DNA of 53,505 nucleotides from Actinomycetota bacterium (GCA_963169215.1 CAUJEE010000066.1:1-53505); one strand, 5' to 3'. Shown: positions 19,904-29,827, counted from the stretch's first letter. Translations and numbers: made by a program. Notes: a model not told the origin generated them from the sequence alone.

Positions 19904-20054
19904 ACCGCAAGCCCCGGCGCGGGCCGCGCTGCGGTCGACTACCGGTGCCGAGCGAGCGGAGCTGACACCGCACGACTACCGATTCGCCAGCTGCCGATGG
20001 GCCTCGTTGGGGCCGCGTGCGGGCTGGAGGCGAGTGATTCGCTAGGTTGCGGAT

Positions 20055-20567
20055 GTGATCGAGTACTCAGACGCGTCTCGCTTGATGTCTCGTTCGAAAT
20101 TGGAAGTCATGCTGTTGGCTGCGATTCGTGAGCGCTACCCGGAGACAGCAAGTCGCGACGTGGACCTGATACTTGAAGGATTCCCCAATGATGCCCCGCA
20201 GCTTGACATTGCAGCTCATTCGTGGCGTTCGGTCTTATGCATTGCCGATAGAGACAAGCTTGACCCCGCGACTGCCCAACATCTCCAGGAGTTCTTCGCC
20301 GCCCTTTCCTTCAGTGACAGGTTGTGCGCTCGACTGAGAGAACACAACGTGGAGTTCCAAGTCGAAGTGAACGCTTCCGCGTACCTTCTCCTCAGAGCCT
20401 TGGCACGTCTCGCTGTGACGTCGCCTCAGCTGTCCTACGAGGACCTACATCTCACTGCTGACGATCTTCGACGCAAAAACATACCTCGATGGTCTGTTCC
20501 ACGGTCACCACTAGCGGCCCTTGTCGCGGACTTGGAACAAGCAATCGGCCTACCTTCGAGAAGATGA
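20055..20567 (+). CDS. Hypothetical protein, no recognised family
   Basis: GTG-start 170-aa ORF, VIEYSDASRLMSRSKLEVMLLAAIRERYPETASRDVDLILEGFPND...; visibly lower GC than flanks. Confidence 0.5.
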   Translation: MIEYSDASRLMSRSKLEVMLLAAIRERYPETASRDVDLILEGFPNDAPQLDIAAHSWRSVLCIADRDKLDPATAQHLQEFFAALSFSDRLCARLREHNVEFQVEVNASAYLLLRALARLAVTSPQLSYEDLHLTADDLRRKNIPRWSVPRSPLAALVADLEQAIGLPSRR

Positions 20568-20607
20568 CAACTATCGGCTGTACAACTACCGTGGCCGGGT
20601 GACCTAG

Positions 20608-21090
20608 ATGGGCGGCACGACCTCGATTGATCGACTAGAGCTTGTCTTGGAGGCTTCGGACGACTATTTCGAGTCGGTCGTCGCGATCCTGGAGGCGGAG
20701 ATCACGGACGCGACACGGGCTGGTCAGATGCGCTCCAGCGTGTGGCGCATCAGGCGTCTGCGTGGGCGGCAACAGGCGTGGGCTCTTGCCGAGATCGGGG
20801 ATCGCCGCTTCCCCGCCACCTTCAGCGGCGGGGGTCCGCGAGTTGTTGCTGCCTTGCTTGTCCTGTATCGCCAGGCGCGGCCGACTGGCGACCTGTCGGA
20901 CCGCATCTGGTCCGCCGTGAGAGATGCGGAGATCTCTTCAGGCGAGATTGTCGAGGGCTGCACTCTCGCAAGCAGGCTGACCGGGTGGAAGCGGATGCAT
21001 GCCATTGTTGTGATGAGTACCCCACACTGGCTGCGGCGAGGCTGGAAGCACGTGGAGCAGCCAGTCAGGCGGCGCGCACTAGGGCGGTGA
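20608..21090 (+). CDS. Hypothetical protein, no recognised family
   Basis: 160-aa ORF MGGTTSIDRLELVLEASDDYFESVVAILEAEITDATRAGQMRS...; C-terminus runs 26 bp into the convergent azlD gene. Confidence 0.4.
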   Translation: MGGTTSIDRLELVLEASDDYFESVVAILEAEITDATRAGQMRSSVWRIRRLRGRQQAWALAEIGDRRFPATFSGGGPRVVAALLVLYRQARPTGDLSDRIWSAVRDAEISSGEIVEGCTLASRLTGWKRMHAIVVMSTPHWLRRGWKHVEQPVRRRALGR

Positions 21091-21364
21091 CGGCGGCGCC
21101 GACGACGATCACCACGATCAGCGGGGCCTTGCGCCACGCGGCCAGCACTGCCGCGCCCACTCCTGCGGCGCGGGCGTCGATCTGCAGGTGGCGGCCGTCG
21201 GCGAAGGTGTTCAGCACCACCAGCGCGGCGATCAGCGCCGCAGGGATCAACGACAGGCAGCGGTCGAGCAACGGCGGCAGGGTGCGGTCGCCCACCAGCA
21301 CCAGCCCGAGCACCTTGAACGCGTAGGCGGTTGCGGTGAGCGCCAGCACCAGCCCCCAGGTCAT
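21065..21364 (-). CDS. azlD: AzlD-like branched-chain amino acid transport protein
   Basis: Small hydrophobic protein MTWGLVLALTATAYAFKVLGLVLVGDRTLPPLLDRCLSLIPAALIAALVVLNTFADG, directly downstream of AzlC. Confidence 0.8.
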   Translation of the reverse strand: MTWGLVLALTATAYAFKVLGLVLVGDRTLPPLLDRCLSLIPAALIAALVVLNTFADGRHLQIDARAAGVGAAVLAAWRKAPLIVVIVVGAAVTALVRAA

Positions 21365-22038
21365 GCCCGCGCCTCGCGCGGCACGCCGACGAGGATGCCC
21401 GCCGCCGCGCACAGGATCGGCACCCCGACCGGGGTGAACGGGATCAGCGCGGCGCACACCACCGCCCCGATCGTCGCGGCTAGCGCGGCGCGGCGACCTT
21501 TCAGCAGCGGGAACAGCACGGCCACGAACGCCGCGGGGAAGGCCGCATCGAGGCCGTAGCGCTCGGGATCGATCGACGAGCCCACCAGCGCGCCGATCAG
21601 CGTGCCCAGGTTCCAGAACACGTACACGCTCACCCCGGTGATCCAGAACGCGGCCCGCCGGTGCTGCTCGTCGTCCTGCGCCGCGGCCATCGCCGTCGAC
21701 TCGTCGATGGTGAGCTGCGCGGCCAACAGACGGATGGGCAACCGGCCCTTCATGTGCGGCGCCATCGCCAACCCGTACACCGCGTTGCGCGCGGCCAGCA
21801 CCGCCGCGCCGCCGAATGCCGAGGAGCCCGAGCCACCGGAGGCGATCACACTGACCGCCGACACCTGCGACGCACCGGTGAACACCAACAGCGACAGCGC
21901 ACACGTCTGCGCCACAGACGCCCCTGCGGCCACCGAGCTGACCCCGAACGACACGGCGAACACACCCACCGCCACCCCCAGCGTGACGCAGGCCGCGAAC
22001 ACCGAGCGCAGGCGCTCGTCGCGCCACAGATCGGTCAC
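21361..22038 (-). CDS. azlC: AzlC family branched-chain amino acid permease subunit
   Basis: GTG at 22038; GVFAVSFGVSSVAAG, SLLVFTGASQVSAVSVIASGG, AARNAVYGLAMAPHMKG, LTIDESTAMA. Confidence 0.88.
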   Translation of the reverse strand: MTDLWRDERLRSVFAACVTLGVAVGVFAVSFGVSSVAAGASVAQTCALSLLVFTGASQVSAVSVIASGGSGSSAFGGAAVLAARNAVYGLAMAPHMKGRLPIRLLAAQLTIDESTAMAAAQDDEQHRRAAFWITGVSVYVFWNLGTLIGALVGSSIDPERYGLDAAFPAAFVAVLFPLLKGRRAALAATIGAVVCAALIPFTPVGVPILCAAAGILVGVPREARA

Positions 22039-23903
22039 GGACGCGCGGCCCCCAGCCACACCATCGCCAGCGGGGGCACGTCGAGCTCGACCGAGTACGA
22101 CTGCCCCTGCCACGGCATGTCGTGCGCCACCCGCGTCGCGCCGCCCACGTCGAAGCCCGAGTAGCCGCTGCCCGCGAATTGCGGTGAGTCGGTGTCGAGC
22201 AGCACCCTCCACTCCCCGCCCCACGGCACTCCCATGCGGTAGCCGCGGCGGGGCACGGGGGTGAAGTTGGCCGCACAGGCCACCGCCCGTCCACCGGCAT
22301 AGCCCCACCGCAAGAAGGCGAACAGCGAGTGTTCGGCGTCGTCGGCGTCGAGCCACTGGAAACCGGTGGGCTCGTGATCGCGCTCGTGGAGCGCGGGCCA
22401 TTCGCGATGCAGACGGTTGAGCTCGACGAGCAGGTCGTACACGCCCTTGTGCGGCGGGAACTCGAGCAGGTGCCAGGGCAAGCCCTGCCCCTCGCTCCAC
22501 TCGGTGAACGGTGCCAACTCGCTACCCATGAACAGCAGCGGCGCGCCCGGCTGCGAATACATCCAGGCGTAGAGCGCACGCAGGTTGGCGAAGCGTTGCC
22601 AGTCGTCGCCGGGCATCTTCGCCAGCAGGCTGCCCTTGCCGTGCACCACCTCGTCGTGGCTGAACGGCAGCACGAAGCGCTCACTGAACGCGTACAGCAT
22701 GCCGAAGGTCATCTCGCGGTGGTGCCAGCGACGGTGCACCGGCTCGTGGTGCACGTAGCCGAGCGTGTCGTTCATCCACCCCATGTTCCACTTGTGGGTG
22801 AACCCGAGGCCGCCGCGCTCCACCGGCTGGGTCACCTGCGGCCAGGCGGTGCTCTCCTCGGCGATCATCATCGCCGTCGGCACCTCGTCGCGCACAACCG
22901 TGTTCAGCTCGCGCAGGAACGAGATCGCGTCGAGGTTCTCGCGGCCACCCTCGCGGTTGGGCACCCAGCCCCCCGACGGGCGCGAGTAGTCGAGATACAG
23001 CATGCTCGCCACGGCATCCACGCGCAGGCCGTCGACGTGGAACTCGTGCAGCCAGTAGAGCGCGTTGGCCGTGAGGAAGTTGCGCACCTCGTTGCGGCCG
23101 TAGTTGAACACCAGCGTGCCCCAGTCGGGGTGTTCGCCCTGGCGTGGGTCGGCGTGCTCGTACAGCGCGGTGCCGTCGAAGTGGGCCAGGCTCCAGTCGT
23201 CCTTGGGGAAGTGCGCCGGCACCCAGTCGACGATCACCCCGATGCCGCGCCGGTGCAGCGTGTCGATGAGGGCCTGCAGATCGTGAGGCGTGCCGTAGCG
23301 GGCGGTCGGCGAGTAGTAGCCGGTGACCTGATAGCCCCACGACCCGCCGAAGGGATGCTCGGCCACGGGCATCAACTCCACATGGGTGAACCCGAGCGCG
23401 CCCACATGGTCGGCCAGTGCCTCGCCCAGCTCGCGGTAGCCGCCCACGCCCCAGCGCCACGACCCGAGATGCACCTCGTAGATACGCAACGGCGCGCCGA
23501 CCGCAATGCTGCGCGCCCCCATCCACTCGCCGTCACCCCACTGGTAGGGCTCGGGCCACGGCACCACGCTGGCCGTCGCCGGCGGGCACTCGCTCTGGCG
23601 GGCCATCGGGTCGGCCTTCAGCGTGTGCACCCCGGCGCGGTCGGCGACGGAGTACTTGTAGCGGTGGCCGGGCACGGCCGCCGGGCAGTCGCCGGCCCAG
23701 ATGCCCGAGCTGGCCTGGGGCGCCAGGCGCAGGCCCTCGCCCCAGTCGTTCCAGTCGCCGTGCACGTAGACCTCGCTCGCGTTGGGCGCCCACACCGCGA
23801 AGCGCACCCCGCCGTCGGGCAACGGCTGCGCGCCGAGCAACTGCCACAGACGCCGATGGGTGCCCTCGTTGAACAGGTGGAGGTCGAGGTCGGTCAGCAC
23901 CAC
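22035..23903 (-). CDS. glgB: 1,4-alpha-glucan branching enzyme
   Basis: FAVWAPNASEVYVHGDWNDW, WGYQVTGYYSPTARYGTPHDLQALIDTLHRRGIGVIVDWVPAHFPKD, HVDGLRVDAVASMLYLDYSR, AEESTAWPQVT, FSHDEVVHGKGSLL. Exact GTG (23900 or 23903) uncertain. Confidence 0.95.
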   Translation of the reverse strand: MVLTDLDLHLFNEGTHRRLWQLLGAQPLPDGGVRFAVWAPNASEVYVHGDWNDWGEGLRLAPQASSGIWAGDCPAAVPGHRYKYSVADRAGVHTLKADPMARQSECPPATASVVPWPEPYQWGDGEWMGARSIAVGAPLRIYEVHLGSWRWGVGGYRELGEALADHVGALGFTHVELMPVAEHPFGGSWGYQVTGYYSPTARYGTPHDLQALIDTLHRRGIGVIVDWVPAHFPKDDWSLAHFDGTALYEHADPRQGEHPDWGTLVFNYGRNEVRNFLTANALYWLHEFHVDGLRVDAVASMLYLDYSRPSGGWVPNREGGRENLDAISFLRELNTVVRDEVPTAMMIAEESTAWPQVTQPVERGGLGFTHKWNMGWMNDTLGYVHHEPVHRRWHHREMTFGMLYAFSERFVLPFSHDEVVHGKGSLLAKMPGDDWQRFANLRALYAWMYSQPGAPLLFMGSELAPFTEWSEGQGLPWHLLEFPPHKGVYDLLVELNRLHREWPALHERDHEPTGFQWLDADDAEHSLFAFLRWGYAGGRAVACAANFTPVPRRGYRMGVPWGGEWRVLLDTDSPQFAGSGYSGFDVGGATRVAHDMPWQGQSYSVELDVPPLAMVWLGAARP

Positions 23904-23963
23904 GCACCGATGGTAGGCCGCACCGGACGGCGCGCACGGGGTTGCCGCGCTACCTTCGCAGGC

Positions 23964-25106
23964 GTGCGCGTGCTGATGGTGTCGTGGGAGTACCCGCCGC
24001 TCGTCGTCGGCGGCATCGCCACCCACGTGGAAGGGCTGGCCACCGCGCTCGCCCGCGCCGGGCACGAGGTGGTGGTGTGCACCCTGCACCATCACCAGGC
24101 ACCCGACGACGCGGTGGTCGACGGTGTGCGCGTGTTGCGCGCCGACACCGCGCTGCCGTGGCTGCCCGACGACGATCTGGTGGCCCGCATGGCCTCGGCC
24201 AATCACCAACTGGTGCAGCTCACCGCCCGGCTCGACGGGTGGCGTCCCGACGTGGTGCACGCCCACGACTGGCTCACCGCCTGGGCCGGCGACACGCTGC
24301 ACACCCTGTTCGCGGTGCCGCTGGTGGCCACCGTGCACGCCACCGAACGCGGCCGACACGGCGGGCACCTGCCCCCTGGGCTGCCGGGCACGATCAACTC
24401 CGTCGAGTGGTGGCTCACCTACCAGGCCCACCAGATCATCGCCTGCTCGCGGTTCATGGTGCGCGAGGTGATCGGCGACTTCGAGCTGCCGGCGGAGAAG
24501 GTGCACCTGGTGCCCAACGGTGTCGATGTTGCCCGCTGGCGCGCTGACGGCAACGGCCCCCGCGAGCCACTGGTGGTGGCGTGGGGGCGCATTCAGTACG
24601 AGAAGGGATTCCACGTGCTGGCGCGGGCGATCGGCGAGCTACGCCAACGGGTGCCCGGCATCCGCGCCGTGATCGCCGGGCGGGGCAGCTATCTGCCCGA
24701 GTTGCAGACGGCGGTCGACATCGAAGGGGTGAGCGACATCGTGCAACTGGCCGGCTTCGTGCCCGACCCCGACCTGCACGCCCTGCTGCAGCGCGCCGCC
24801 TGCGTGGTGATCCCCTCGCTGTACGAGCCGTTCGGCATCGTCGCGCTGGAGGGCATGGCCGCCGGCGCGCCCACCGTCGTCGCCCGCACCGGCGGCCTGG
24901 CCGAGATAGTCGAGGGCACCGATGCCGCGCTGCTGTTCGAGCCCGGCAACCACCACGACCTGGCCCGCTGCGTCGAGCGCCTGATCGCCGATCCGGCGCT
25001 CGGCGAGTCGCTGCGCCGCCATTCGGCCGAACTGCTGGCGCGCACCTACACCTGGGACGCGATCGCCACCGCGACGGCCAACGTGTACAGCCGCGCCGTG
25101 GGCTGA
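23964..25106 (+). CDS. GT4-family glycosyltransferase, glycogen/alpha-maltose-1-phosphate synthase-like
   Basis: VRVLMVSWEYPPLVVGGIATHVEGLATALARAGHEV; VHAHDWLT; VPNGVDVARW; IPSLYEPFGIVALEGMAAGAPTVVARTGGLAEIV; flanked by glgB and glgP. Confidence 0.88.
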   Translation: MRVLMVSWEYPPLVVGGIATHVEGLATALARAGHEVVVCTLHHHQAPDDAVVDGVRVLRADTALPWLPDDDLVARMASANHQLVQLTARLDGWRPDVVHAHDWLTAWAGDTLHTLFAVPLVATVHATERGRHGGHLPPGLPGTINSVEWWLTYQAHQIIACSRFMVREVIGDFELPAEKVHLVPNGVDVARWRADGNGPREPLVVAWGRIQYEKGFHVLARAIGELRQRVPGIRAVIAGRGSYLPELQTAVDIEGVSDIVQLAGFVPDPDLHALLQRAACVVIPSLYEPFGIVALEGMAAGAPTVVARTGGLAEIVEGTDAALLFEPGNHHDLARCVERLIADPALGESLRRHSAELLARTYTWDAIATATANVYSRAVG

Positions 25107-25148
25107 CCTCGGCCTGCGCCCCGGGCACCGGGGGTAGCCTCGACCCCC

Positions 25149-27611
25149 GTGCGTGCTGTGCGTGAGTTCAACGTCGTCCCGGCCATCCCCGAGCCCCTGC
25201 GCGGGTTGACCGAGCTGGCCGCCAACCTGCACTGGACCTGGGACCGCGACACGCAGGCGCTGTTCCGCTCGCTCGATCCCGTGCTGTGGGAGCAGAGCCA
25301 CCACGATCCCCTGCGCCTACTGGCCGCGATCACCGCCGAGGGCTGGAACCGACTGGCGGCCGACAGCGCCACTGTGGCCGCTGTGGTGCAGGCGCTCGAC
25401 CGCCTGCACGAGGCGATCGAGGCGCCGCGTTGGTTCCAGACCAAGGGCCACTCGCCGCTCACCGGGGTGGCCTACTTCAGCCCCGAGTTCGGCCTGTCGG
25501 AAACGCTGCCGCAGTACTCGGGTGGCCTCGGGGTGCTGTCCGGCGACCACCTCAAAGCAGCCAGCGACCTCGGCCTGCCGTTGGTGGGCATCGGCATCCT
25601 CTACGCCGAGGGCTACTTCCGCCAGCGGCTCAACGCCGACGGCATGCAGGAGGAGCGCTACCCGCCGCTCGACCCGCACGGCCTCGCCCTGCACCCCACC
25701 GGCGCACAGGTGCAGGTGCAGATCGGCGACGACGACGTGCGCATCAACGTGTGGCGGGTGCAGGTGGGCCGCGTGCCGCTGTACCTGCTCGACACCAACG
25801 TCGAGGGCAACAGCCCCGAGGCGCGGGCCATCACCGACCGCCTGTACGGCGGCGACAGCGAGCACCGCCTGCGCCAGGAGATGGTGCTCGGTATCGGCGG
25901 TGTGCGCGCCCTGCGTGCTCTCGGCCTGCAGCCGCAGGTGTTCCACACCAACGAGGGCCATGCCGGGTTCTTGTCGCTCGAGCGCATCCGCGAACTGGTC
26001 GGACGCGGCCTGCGCTTCGACGAAGCGGTCGAGTTCGTGCGCGCCGGAGGCGCGTTCACCACCCACACCCCGGTGCCCGCCGGCATCGACCGCTTCGGGC
26101 GCGAACTGATGGAGCAGTACTTCGCCGCTTTCGCCGGTGAGTGCGGAATCACCTTCGAACAGTTGATGGCGATCGGCCACCGCGACGACGAGCCCGACGG
26201 CAAGTTCAACATGGCGGTGATGGGGTTACGCCTGGCCGGGCGCAGCAACGGGGTGGCCAAGCTGCACGGTGCGGTGAGCCGCGAGATGTTCGCCGGCATG
26301 TGGCCCGACCTGCCGGTGGCGGAGGTGCCGATCGGCTCGATCACCAACGGCGTGCACGCGCACACCTGGGTGGGCGACCACATCGCCCCGTTGCTCGCCT
26401 CGGCGGTGGGCACGGTGTGGGACGGCGCCGACCGCGCCTCGTGGGCCGGCGTGCACAACCTCGACCACGCCGAGGTGTGGGCGGCGCGCTCGCGCGGCCG
26501 CGCCGAGCTGGTGTCGTTCGTGCGCTCGCGCCTCGGCGACACGGTGCTCGACCCGCGGGCACTCACCATCGGCTTCGGTCGCCGTTTCGCCACCTACAAG
26601 CGGGCCACGTTGCTGCTCTCGCAGCCCGACCGCCTGCGCCGCCTGTTGCTCGATGCCGAGCGGCCGGTGCAGTTCGTGTTCGCCGGCAAGGCGCATCCCG
26701 CCGACCACCCGGGCAAGGACATGATCCGCGACATCGAGCTGTTCGCCCGCCAGCTCGACGTCGGCCATCGCTTCGTGTTCGTGCCCGACTACGACATGGC
26801 CGTGGCGCGGGTGATGTACCACGGTTGCGACGTGTGGCTGAACAACCCCCGCCGCCCGCAGGAGGCGTGCGGCACCAGCGGGATGAAGGCCGCGCTCAAC
26901 GGGGCGCTCAACTGCTCGATCCTCGATGGCTGGTGGGACGAATGCTTCGACGGCGACAACGGTTGGGCGATCAACTCCGCCGACGACGACCCCGACCTCG
27001 GCCGCCGCGACCAACGCGAGGCAACCAGCCTGTTCGGTCTGCTCGAGCGCGACATCGTGCCCCTGTTCCACGACCGCGCCGCCGACGGTGTGCCCCACGG
27101 CTGGGTGGGCAAGATGCTGCACAACTGGCACACGCTCGGCCCGTTCGTCACCGCCGCGCGGATGGTGCGCGACTACACCAGCGAGCTGTACGAGCCGGCG
27201 GCCGCGGGCTGCGAGCGGATGGCCGCCGACGACGGCGCGGCGGCACGCGAGCTGGCCGCGTGGAAGCGGCACGTGCTGTCGTCATGGCCCGCGGTGCGGG
27301 TGATCGACGTGCAGAGCGACACGGCCCCTGCGCACGAGGGCGACCGTCGCGCCGTGCGGGCGATGGTGGAGATCGACGGCCTCGGGGTCGGCGACCTGCT
27401 GGTGCAGGTGTTGCACGGCCCGGTCGACTCGGCGGGCGAGTTCGTCGGTCGGCCCACGGTGGTTGCGCTCGCGCATGCAGGCGACGGCGTGTTCGAGGGC
27501 GAGTACGAGGTCGGCGAGGCCGGCCCCTACGGGGTCACCGCGCGGGCCATCCCCTACCACCCGCACATGGTGCACCAGCTCGAGCTGGGCCTCATCGCCT
27601 GGGCCGGCTGA
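25149..27611 (+). CDS. glgP: Alpha-glucan (glycogen/maltodextrin) phosphorylase
   Basis: AYFSPEFGLSETLPQYSGGLGVLSGDHLKAASDLGLPLVGIG; FHTNEGHAGFLSLERIRE; TIGFGRRFATYKRATLL; NNPRRPQEACGTSGMKAALNGALNCSILDGWWDE. Confidence 0.93.
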   Translation: MRAVREFNVVPAIPEPLRGLTELAANLHWTWDRDTQALFRSLDPVLWEQSHHDPLRLLAAITAEGWNRLAADSATVAAVVQALDRLHEAIEAPRWFQTKGHSPLTGVAYFSPEFGLSETLPQYSGGLGVLSGDHLKAASDLGLPLVGIGILYAEGYFRQRLNADGMQEERYPPLDPHGLALHPTGAQVQVQIGDDDVRINVWRVQVGRVPLYLLDTNVEGNSPEARAITDRLYGGDSEHRLRQEMVLGIGGVRALRALGLQPQVFHTNEGHAGFLSLERIRELVGRGLRFDEAVEFVRAGGAFTTHTPVPAGIDRFGRELMEQYFAAFAGECGITFEQLMAIGHRDDEPDGKFNMAVMGLRLAGRSNGVAKLHGAVSREMFAGMWPDLPVAEVPIGSITNGVHAHTWVGDHIAPLLASAVGTVWDGADRASWAGVHNLDHAEVWAARSRGRAELVSFVRSRLGDTVLDPRALTIGFGRRFATYKRATLLLSQPDRLRRLLLDAERPVQFVFAGKAHPADHPGKDMIRDIELFARQLDVGHRFVFVPDYDMAVARVMYHGCDVWLNNPRRPQEACGTSGMKAALNGALNCSILDGWWDECFDGDNGWAINSADDDPDLGRRDQREATSLFGLLERDIVPLFHDRAADGVPHGWVGKMLHNWHTLGPFVTAARMVRDYTSELYEPAAAGCERMAADDGAAARELAAWKRHVLSSWPAVRVIDVQSDTAPAHEGDRRAVRAMVEIDGLGVGDLLVQVLHGPVDSAGEFVGRPTVVALAHAGDGVFEGEYEVGEAGPYGVTARAIPYHPHMVHQLELGLIAWAG

Positions 27612-28385
27612 TCACCTGCCGGTGAACTGCGCTTTGCCGGGGCCGTCGGCCTTGAACGACTCGACCCCGATCTGACTGTCGGCGGTGTCGAACACAGCGG
27701 CGAACAACTCGCGCTCCAGCGCCAGCCCTGCGGCTAGATCGCTCTCCACGCCCACGTCGACGGCCCGTTTGATCAGCGCCTGCGCCTGCACCGCCCCTGC
27801 GGCCAGTTCGGCCGCCAAGGTCAACGCCCGCGCGTGCAGATCGTCGTTGGGCACCACTTCGTCGGCCAGGCCGATGAGTAGCGCCTCGTCGGCGCGTACC
27901 TGGCGCCCGGTGGCCATCAGCATCTTCGCCGTCGCCGCACCAACCAGGCGCGCCAGGCGCTGCGTGCCGCCCCCACCGGGGATGATGCCGAGCAGCACCT
28001 CCGGCTGACCGAACACGGCTTTCTCGCCGGCGATGCGATAGTCGCAGGCCAGCGCCAACTCACAGCCGCCACCGAGGGCGAAGCCGCTGACCGCGGCGAT
28101 CACCATCCGCGGGATGGCCGCCACCGCGTCGAGTGCGGTGTGGAAGGCCGCGCCGATGCGCTCTGCCTCGGCGCGACCGGCGAACTCGCCGATGTCGGCC
28201 CCGGCTGCGAACAGGCGCTCGCCACCGGTGATCACCACCGCGCCCGGGGGGTTGGCGGTGAGGTCGGCGGCCACGGCTGCCAGCTCGGCCAGCAACGCGG
28301 TGGACAACGCGTTCACCTTGGGGTTGTTCAGCGTCACCACGGCCACACCGTCGGCGCGCCGCTCCAGCAGTACCAGTTCGCCCAT
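27612..28385 (-). CDS. Enoyl-CoA hydratase/isomerase family protein
   Basis: VAVVTLNNPKVNALSTALLAEL, ERLFAAGADIGEF, MVIAAVSGFALGGGCELALACDYRIAGEKAVFGQPEVLLGIIPGGGGTQRLARLVG. Confidence 0.92.
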   Translation of the reverse strand: MGELVLLERRADGVAVVTLNNPKVNALSTALLAELAAVAADLTANPPGAVVITGGERLFAAGADIGEFAGRAEAERIGAAFHTALDAVAAIPRMVIAAVSGFALGGGCELALACDYRIAGEKAVFGQPEVLLGIIPGGGGTQRLARLVGAATAKMLMATGRQVRADEALLIGLADEVVPNDDLHARALTLAAELAAGAVQAQALIKRAVDVGVESDLAAGLALERELFAAVFDTADSQIGVESFKADGPGKAQFTGR

Positions 28386-28405
28386 GGGGTCACCATAACC
28401 GCCGG

Positions 28406-29368
28406 TCAGGCACCCACCGACTTCAGCATCTCGTCAGCGGCCGACCACGGATCGGTGCTTCCCGCGAGCACGCCGAGCTGCAACTCGTCCCACCGCGGAC
28501 CGGTGGCGATCTCGCGGGCGCGTTGTTCGAGGCGGCGGGCGACGATCTCGCGCAACTCTTCGCGCAGGCGCTGCTCGCGGCGTCGGGCCAGGTCGCCGTT
28601 GGCGGCGATGAACTGGCGATGGCGCGACACCTCGCCCCACAACTGCTCAATTCCCCGGCCCTCGGTGGCCACCGCAGTGACGATCGGCGGGCGCCACGCC
28701 TCGGGCGGCAGGTCGCTCATCTCCAACATGCCCTCCAGGTCGCTCCGCGTCTCCTCCACGCCCTTGCGGTCGGCCTTGTTGATCACGAACACGTCGGCGA
28801 TCTCCATCAACCCGGCCTTGTTGGCCTGCACCGCGTCGCCCCACCCGGGGTTCACCACCACCACCGTCGTGTCGGCCTTGCCGGCGATCTCGACCTCGAC
28901 CTGCCCGACGCCCACCGTCTCGACCAGTATCCACCGGCGGCCGACCGCGTCGAGCAGGCGCACCGCCTCCGGGGCGGCCAACGACAACCCGCCGAGATGC
29001 CCACGGGTGGCCATCGAGCGGATGAACACACCCGGATCGGTGGCGTGATCCTGCATGCGCACCCGGTCGCCGAGGATGGCGCCCCCGCTGAACGGCGACG
29101 AGGGGTCGATGGCCAGCACCGCCACCTCCTCGCCGCCGGCGCGCAGGTGGCTGATCAAGGCCGCGGTGAGGGTGCTCTTGCCCGCCCCCGGGGCACCGGT
29201 GAGGCCGATCGTGTAGGCCCCGCCCGACAGCGGGTAAGTGAGCCGACCGATGGTCCGCGCCTCGTCACCGCCGCGCTCGACCAGTGACAACAGCCGGGCC
29301 AGCGCGCCGCGCTCGCCGTCGCGGGCGGCGGCGAACAATTCGTCGACCGGTGGGCTGCGGCGGCTCAT
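28406..29368 (-). CDS. meaB: Methylmalonyl-CoA mutase-associated GTPase MeaB
   Basis: IGLTGAPGAGKSTLTAALISHLRAGGEEVAVLAIDPSSPFSGGAILGDRVRMQDHATDPGVFIRSMATRGHLGGLS; ETVGVGQVEVEIA; VINKADRKG. Confidence 0.94.
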   Translation of the reverse strand: MSRRSPPVDELFAAARDGERGALARLLSLVERGGDEARTIGRLTYPLSGGAYTIGLTGAPGAGKSTLTAALISHLRAGGEEVAVLAIDPSSPFSGGAILGDRVRMQDHATDPGVFIRSMATRGHLGGLSLAAPEAVRLLDAVGRRWILVETVGVGQVEVEIAGKADTTVVVVNPGWGDAVQANKAGLMEIADVFVINKADRKGVEETRSDLEGMLEMSDLPPEAWRPPIVTAVATEGRGIEQLWGEVSRHRQFIAANGDLARRREQRLREELREIVARRLEQRAREIATGPRWDELQLGVLAGSTDPWSAADEMLKSVGA

Positions 29369-29378
29369 CGCGCGCGGC

Positions 29379-29618
29379 TCAGGCCGGTTCGAGATCGACG
29401 TTGACCACCTCGGTGACGCCGTCGATGCGGTCGCGCATGATCCGCTCGATGCCGGCCTTCAAGGTGTTGCTGCTCGCCGGGCAGGTGCCGCAGGCGCCGA
29501 TCAGGGTGACCGAGACCACACCGGTGACCTCGTCGACGTCGCGCAGGATGATGTCGCCACCGTCGGCCTGCAGGGCCGGTCGGATCACTTCGATGGTCTC
29601 TTCGACTTGCTGGCGCAT
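29379..29618 (-). CDS. NifU C-terminal-domain (Nfu-type) Fe-S scaffold protein
   Basis: VEETIEVIRPALQADGGDIILRDVDEVTGVVSVTLIGACGTCPASSNTLKAGIERIMRDRIDGVTEVVNV (CxxC motif). Confidence 0.92.
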   Translation of the reverse strand: MRQQVEETIEVIRPALQADGGDIILRDVDEVTGVVSVTLIGACGTCPASSNTLKAGIERIMRDRIDGVTEVVNVDLEPA

Positions 29619-29680
29619 CTGGAACTCCCGCAGGCGATCGGGCGACCATTGAACCAGCGTCGACCGTAGGATTGCGACCC

Positions 29681-29827
29681 ATGACCCGATTTCGCCTGGC
29701 GGCCGTGCTCGCCCACCAGGGCGGTTGGGACGAGATCCTGTTGGTGCTCGGTCCGATCGTGCTCGTCGGCGGCTTGCTGTGGCTGGCCAAGCGACGCATC
29801 GACCGGGCTACACCGCCACGCGACTGA
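29681..29827 (+). CDS. 48-aa single-pass membrane protein (hypothetical)
   Basis: ATG 29681: MTRFRLAAVLAHQGGWDEILLVLGPIVLVGGLLWLAKRRIDRATPPRD*; one TM helix followed by positive residues; not in the supplied ORF track. Confidence 0.5.
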   Translation: MTRFRLAAVLAHQGGWDEILLVLGPIVLVGGLLWLAKRRIDRATPPRD

